A stretch of 44,052 nucleotides of DNA, taken from NCBI GenBank assembly GCA_964369635.1, contig CAYJGN010000014.1:1-44052 (forward strand), written 5' to 3'. This document shows, piece by piece, positions 40,865 to 44,052 of this stretch. Positions within the stretch are counted from its first letter, which is position 1; each line of letters starts with the position of its first letter. The DNA comes from CAYJGN01 sp964369635. Its GTDB lineage: Bacteria; Bacillota; Clostridia; Oscillospirales; Ruminococcaceae. Under the pieces are notes generated by a model. That model did no database searches. It saw nothing but the letters and a program-made list of their open reading frames with translations, and was not told the DNA's origin. Both the position numbers and the translations under genes were made by a program.

Positions 40865-41988
40865 TATTCCACCTCCATATCAATAAATTGACGACTGAGG
40901 GTTGAAACAAGGCTACCTTTTGTTATAAGTCCCATAAACTTGTTTTTATTTGAAACAACAGGAAGGATAGATATATTCTTCTCGTTTACAACTTTCAGCA
41001 AATCTATGATGCTCTTATCAGGCGTTACTTTAAAGTCGATTGGTTGCATAATCTCTGAGACTTTTGTCTCGGGACTCATCATTTTATCGAGCTTATTCGC
41101 TATAATTATTCCATGTAGCTCTTTTTCTGCATCAACTACTAATATACTATCAACCTTGCTCTTTACCATCTTTTCAACCGCTCTCATGATACCTGTATTT
41201 GGTGAACAGGTAACTGCGGTTTCAATCATAATATCGCGAGCCCTTATCATCTGCGGCATACTCCAAATTCTATTGGCACCAACAAACTCCTGGACAAATG
41301 AATTGCAAGGATTTTTGAGTATCTCTTCGGGGGTATCAAACTGCAAAATATTCCCCTTATCTAAAATACACATTTTATCGGCAAGCTTTATAGCTTCGTC
41401 CATATCATGTGTAACAAAAATTATCGATTTATGCAGTTTTTCCTGAAGCCCTAAAAGCTCATTTTGAAGCTGCTCACGGGTTATCGGGTCAAGAGCTGAA
41501 AACGGCTCATCCATAAGTACAATTTCAGGGTCGAGTGCAAATGCTCTTGCAACTCCTATTCGCTGCTGCTGACCTCCTGATAATTGAATTGGGTATCTGT
41601 GCAGATATAAAGCGGGGTCAAGTCCTATCATCTCCATAAGCTCGATAACTCTATTTTTTATAGCCTCTTTATCCATTCCTGATAGCTTTGGAACGATGCT
41701 TATGTTCTCCTCTACCGTCATATGCGGGAAGAGACCTGTCTGCTGAATGACGTACCCCATCCTTCGACGAAGCGCTGTGGCATCAAATTTCGAAATATCT
41801 TCATCCTTGAAAAATATAGTGCCCGCAGATGGTTTTATTAGTCTGTTAATAAGTTTTAAACAGGTAGTTTTACCGCACCCAGAAGGGCCAATTAGAACTG
41901 TTATCTCGCCTTCTTTCGACTCAAAATTAATATTATTGAGCACCCTTTGGTCACGATAACTTTTTTCTATTCCGACGAAACGTAGCAT
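40864..41988 (-). CDS. Osmoprotectant ABC transporter ATPase with CBS pair (OpuCA/OpuBA-like)
   Basis: The 374-residue ATPase partner. Walker A is GPSGCGKTT (about 34-42), then the Q-loop VIQQTGLF, signature LSGGQQQRIGVARA, Walker B VLMDEPFSALD and switch His FVTHDMDEA. Residues 250-365 hold two CBS domains (ARDIMIETAVTCSPNTGIMRAVE and VSEIMQPIDFKVTPDKSIIDLL). In OpuA-type transporters these sense ionic strength or bind c-di-AMP. It is the first gene of the operon, with AGGAGAT before the ATG. Confidence 0.94.
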   Translation of the reverse strand: MLRFVGIEKSYRDQRVLNNINFESKEGEITVLIGPSGCGKTTCLKLINRLIKPSAGTIFFKDEDISKFDATALRRRMGYVIQQTGLFPHMTVEENISIVPKLSGMDKEAIKNRVIELMEMIGLDPALYLHRYPIQLSGGQQQRIGVARAFALDPEIVLMDEPFSALDPITREQLQNELLGLQEKLHKSIIFVTHDMDEAIKLADKMCILDKGNILQFDTPEEILKNPCNSFVQEFVGANRIWSMPQMIRARDIMIETAVTCSPNTGIMRAVEKMVKSKVDSILVVDAEKELHGIIIANKLDKMMSPETKVSEIMQPIDFKVTPDKSIIDLLKVVNEKNISILPVVSNKNKFMGLITKGSLVSTLSRQFIDMEVE

Positions 41989-42033
41989 TACGCATCTCCT
42001 TTCTTATGTAGGATATTTTATTTAATTATATAA

Positions 42034-42062
42034 TTTATATTATAAAATATATTTTTTTGCAA
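42034..42062 (-). promoter_or_regulatory. Candidate promoter of the osmoprotectant transporter operon
   Basis: TTGCAA (42062-42057), 17-bp spacer, TATAAA (42039-42034) on the minus strand, in a very AT-rich region with other possible -10 boxes. Confidence 0.5.
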
Positions 42063-42164
42063 ATAAATCGAATTATGTAGAAATTTTATGTATATTGTGT
42101 TAATATCTATGTTATAGCTTATCTCAAAAATTCAATGCCGATATAGGCAGATAAGGAGACTATT

Positions 42165-43325
42165 ATGAAGTACAATTTTGATGAAATTATTGACCGCAAA
42201 GGCACTAATTCAACTAAATTTGAAGCGGGCAACAGCGTTTATAAAGACCTTGCAGAGGATCATCTACCAATGTGGGTTGCGGATATGGATTTTGCATCTC
42301 CAAAACCGATTTTAGATGCCCTTAAAAGCCGTATCGACTGCAAAATTTTAGGATACAGCAACTTTTATGATGAGCGTTACTACAAGGCGGTTATAGACTG
42401 GATGGATAGACATTTTGGATACAAAGTTTTAAAAGATGAGATTGTTTTTTCACCGGGCGTAGTCCCTGCTGTTGCAAATCTTATATCTGTTATGACTGAA
42501 AAGTCGGACAGTGTTCTTCTCCATACCCCTGCATACTATCCGTTTGAGGCTTGTATAACAAAGAGCGACAGAACTCCAGTTCACTCATCTCTTATCTGCA
42601 CCGATGGGTACTATACCATAGATTTTGAAAGTTTCGAAGAGCTTTGCGCTAAACCAGAAGTTACCCTTTATATCCTCTGCTCACCTCATAATCCTACCGG
42701 CAGAGTTTTTAGTGAAGATGAGCTAACAAAGATATACAATATCTGCAAAAAGCATAACGTTGCTATTATTTCAGATGAAATCCATATGGATTTAACAAGA
42801 AACGGCGTTACCCACATACCTCTATCAAAACTTTTTCCCGACGATACATCTATCGTCACCTGTACTGCTCCCTCAAAGACCTTCAACCTCGCTGGCATGT
42901 CGCTCTCGAATATCATCATAAAAGACCCTGAGCTTCGAGAGAAATTCAAAGCTGTATCGGGCGGTCATCCAGCCCCCCTCTCGATAGAGGCGCTAATCGC
43001 TGCCTATACCGAGTGTGACGACTGGCTTTTCGAGCTTCGCGATTACCTCGATAGCAACTTCAAAATTTTAAAAGAAGAGATAGAAAGCAAACTACCTGGC
43101 TCGCATCTTGAGATTTCAGAGGGTACATACCTTGCATGGCTCGACCTTCGTGGGCTTAATATTGCGCATGATGAGCTTATAAGCCGAGTAGTCAAGGGCG
43201 GCGTTTTCCCAGATGGCGGCGAGATGTTCCTCGCTGACGGCGAAGGATTTATAAGACTAAACCTCGCCTGCCCAGCTTCGGTAGTCAAAGAAGCAGTTGG
43301 GCGTCTTGCAAAAGCATTATCGTAA
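42165..43325 (+). CDS. PatB/MalY-type PLP C-S lyase or aminotransferase
   Basis: A 386-residue fold-type I PLP enzyme of the MalY/PatB group, whose members are cystathionine beta-lyases or L-cysteine desulfhydrases. It begins NFDEIIDRKGTNSTKFE and has LPMWVADMDFASPKPILDAL, SPGVVPAVANLI, CSPHNPTGRVF, IISDEIHMDL, the Schiff-base Lys in APSKTFNLAGM and a C-terminal GFIRLNLACP. AAGGAGA precedes the ATG. A potential hairpin, CTTATCT (42118-42124) with AGATAAG (42149-42155), overlaps the ribosome site. Single-gene transcript ending in a terminator. The neighbouring transporter is divergent, with no clear functional tie. Confidence 0.9.
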   Translation: MKYNFDEIIDRKGTNSTKFEAGNSVYKDLAEDHLPMWVADMDFASPKPILDALKSRIDCKILGYSNFYDERYYKAVIDWMDRHFGYKVLKDEIVFSPGVVPAVANLISVMTEKSDSVLLHTPAYYPFEACITKSDRTPVHSSLICTDGYYTIDFESFEELCAKPEVTLYILCSPHNPTGRVFSEDELTKIYNICKKHNVAIISDEIHMDLTRNGVTHIPLSKLFPDDTSIVTCTAPSKTFNLAGMSLSNIIIKDPELREKFKAVSGGHPAPLSIEALIAAYTECDDWLFELRDYLDSNFKILKEEIESKLPGSHLEISEGTYLAWLDLRGLNIAHDELISRVVKGGVFPDGGEMFLADGEGFIRLNLACPASVVKEAVGRLAKALS

Positions 43326-43343
43326 ATCTTTTAATTAGAAAGC

Positions 43344-43373
43344 AAAAAGCGACGGAGTTATCCGTCGCTTTTT
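43344..43373. terminator. Bidirectional terminator between patB-type gene and Imm51 gene
   Basis: AAAAAGCGACGGA (43344-43356) pairs with TCCGTCGCTTTTT (43361-43373), loop GTTA, 18 bp past the plus-strand stop and 19 bp past the minus-strand one. Confidence 0.92.
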
Positions 43374-43392
43374 ATTTAACCTAAACCCCAAT

Positions 43393-43884
43393 TTATTCCC
43401 ATTCTATTTCGCCGCCCTCTTCGGTGACGATTTTATAGAGAGTATCCTCATTTTCAATAAGGTCTTCAATAATCTGCGCAAACTTTTCCGCTCTTTCTTT
43501 GTTCTCAGGGGTATCGTTATAATAAGCTACATACATTCCAGCTTCAGGGTCTGCTTCCATCTCTTCGAGTATATCGGGCTCATATTTTTCAAGATAATAG
43601 TTGAAAAACATCCCCCAGTTATAGCCGTTCATATAGGCTTCTTCGTTTATTTCATTCATCTTCTCGCCAATAGCAAACGGTTTTTCATTTTCGATATAAA
43701 AGCAAACGCTTATGATACCTTCATACTCCAATACTGCCAGATAATCCTTATCTTCATCTGCGTTTGCATCTACTGGAGCAGAACTGCTTATTTCCGACGC
43801 ACTTTCGTCGGGGTTTAAAAAAACAAAAATTCCAATTGCCACCGCTACTACCAATACTGATAACCCAATTACTACCTTTTTCAT
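43393..43884 (-). CDS. Imm51-family protein with N-terminal membrane anchor
   Basis: A 163-residue protein. A hydrophobic helix (about 5-24) is followed by an acidic Ser/Ala-rich stretch and a domain that resembles immunity protein 51 (Imm51): LEYEGIISVCFYIENEKPFAIG, KMNEINEEAYMNGYNWGMFF and DPEAGMYVAYYNDTPENKERA. Imm51 proteins usually protect against polymorphic toxins, mostly in the cytoplasm; a membrane-anchored form would face outside or be lipid-side bound. ATG 43884 was chosen because AGAGAGG stands nine bases before it; the ATG at 43893 overlaps that site. A second, nearly identical gene lies upstream. The toxin is not in the window. Confidence 0.75.
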   Translation of the reverse strand: MKKVVIGLSVLVVAVAIGIFVFLNPDESASEISSSAPVDANADEDKDYLAVLEYEGIISVCFYIENEKPFAIGEKMNEINEEAYMNGYNWGMFFNYYLEKYEPDILEEMEADPEAGMYVAYYNDTPENKERAEKFAQIIEDLIENEDTLYKIVTEEGGEIEWE

Positions 43885-43925
43885 AATCCTCATCCTCTCT
43901 ATTGTTTAAACAATCTACCCCTAAT

Positions 43926-44052
43926 TTAATCCCACTCTATTTCGCCACCCTCTTCGGTGACGATTTTATAGAGAGTATCCTCATTTTCAATTAAGTTTTC
44001 AATAATCTGCGCAAACTTTTCCGCTCTTTCTTTGTTCTCAGGGGTATCGTTA
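43926..44052 (-). CDS. Second Imm51-family gene (3' end only)
   Basis: The last 41 codons and the TAA stop (43928-43926) of a paralogue; the rest lies beyond the window edge. It ends VTEEGGEIEWD, against EIEWE in the neighbour. Over the visible 127 bases it differs from the first copy at fewer than ten positions, so the duplication is recent or kept alike by conversion. The two genes are 41 bp apart and probably co-transcribed. Confidence 0.8.
   Translation of the reverse strand, partial: NDTPENKERAEKFAQIIENLIENEDTLYKIVTEEGGEIEWD

Noticed and set aside
1..44052. CRISPR array, tRNA genes, prophage, integrase or conjugation genes
   Set aside because: Looked for on both strands; no regularly spaced repeats, cloverleaf sequences or such proteins were seen.

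Overview
The window reads as a chromosomal segment of an AT-rich, low-GC Gram-positive bacterium that can form spores, most likely a member of the Clostridia. The basis is a spoIIR homologue, AddAB rather than RecBCD, a WalJ-type hydrolase, the infC leader layout, strong AGGAGG-type ribosome binding sites, and frequent TTG starts. No phage, plasmid or integrase gene is present, and I saw no tRNA gene or CRISPR array. The only mobile-type element is a RAYT transposase with a REP pair.

Layout. (1) 1-700: infC with a leader attenuator and a predicted AUC start codon. (2) 693-14053: a 13 kb cluster on the minus strand, in transcription order PHP phosphatase, alaR-type Lrp regulator, alaT-type aminotransferase, DUF362 ferredoxin, ispE, spoIIR, addB, addA, ABC-F ATPase. 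Genes overlap or lie within about 25 bp, except at ispE/spoIIR, where a terminator-like hairpin covers the spoIIR ribosome binding site. (3) 14130-16110, plus strand: ACT protein, DUF711 protein, DUF378 membrane protein. (4) 16206-23600, minus strand: walJ-rlmH, murA, a membrane-anchored LysM/G5/M23 peptidase with two WalR-like boxes at its promoter, and crp1-M50 protease-rluA. (5) 22986-28148: two copies of a divergent module, a Crp/Fnr regulator facing a nucleoside hydrolase, flanking a MATE exporter. (6) 28280-31169: small membrane protein, then gdhA-ilvE (minus). (7) 31360-37154, plus strand: rnpB, cdd, an SGNH/MBOAT O-acylation pair, a four-repeat lipoprotein, RAYT plus REPs, an XRE regulator with a 62-residue partner. 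(8) 37198-41988, minus strand: fba and a two-gene osmoprotectant-type ABC transporter whose permease carries two tandem binding domains. (9) 42165-44052: patB-type lyase (plus) and two Imm51-family genes in tandem (minus), the second cut by the window edge.

The best candidate for an undescribed system is the duplicated Crp-nucleoside hydrolase module. Each copy has a perfect 12-bp palindrome (GGTCATATGACC and GGACAGCTGTCC, both fitting GGWCANNTGWCC) lying exactly 23 bp upstream of the hydrolase -10 box. Its centre therefore falls near -41.5, the classical class II activator position, with no good -35 box. The regulators lack the cAMP-pocket arginine and differ in the recognition helix, so each may control its own hydrolase in response to an unknown ligand.

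All functions are inferred from sequence motifs and family knowledge; no database search was run.
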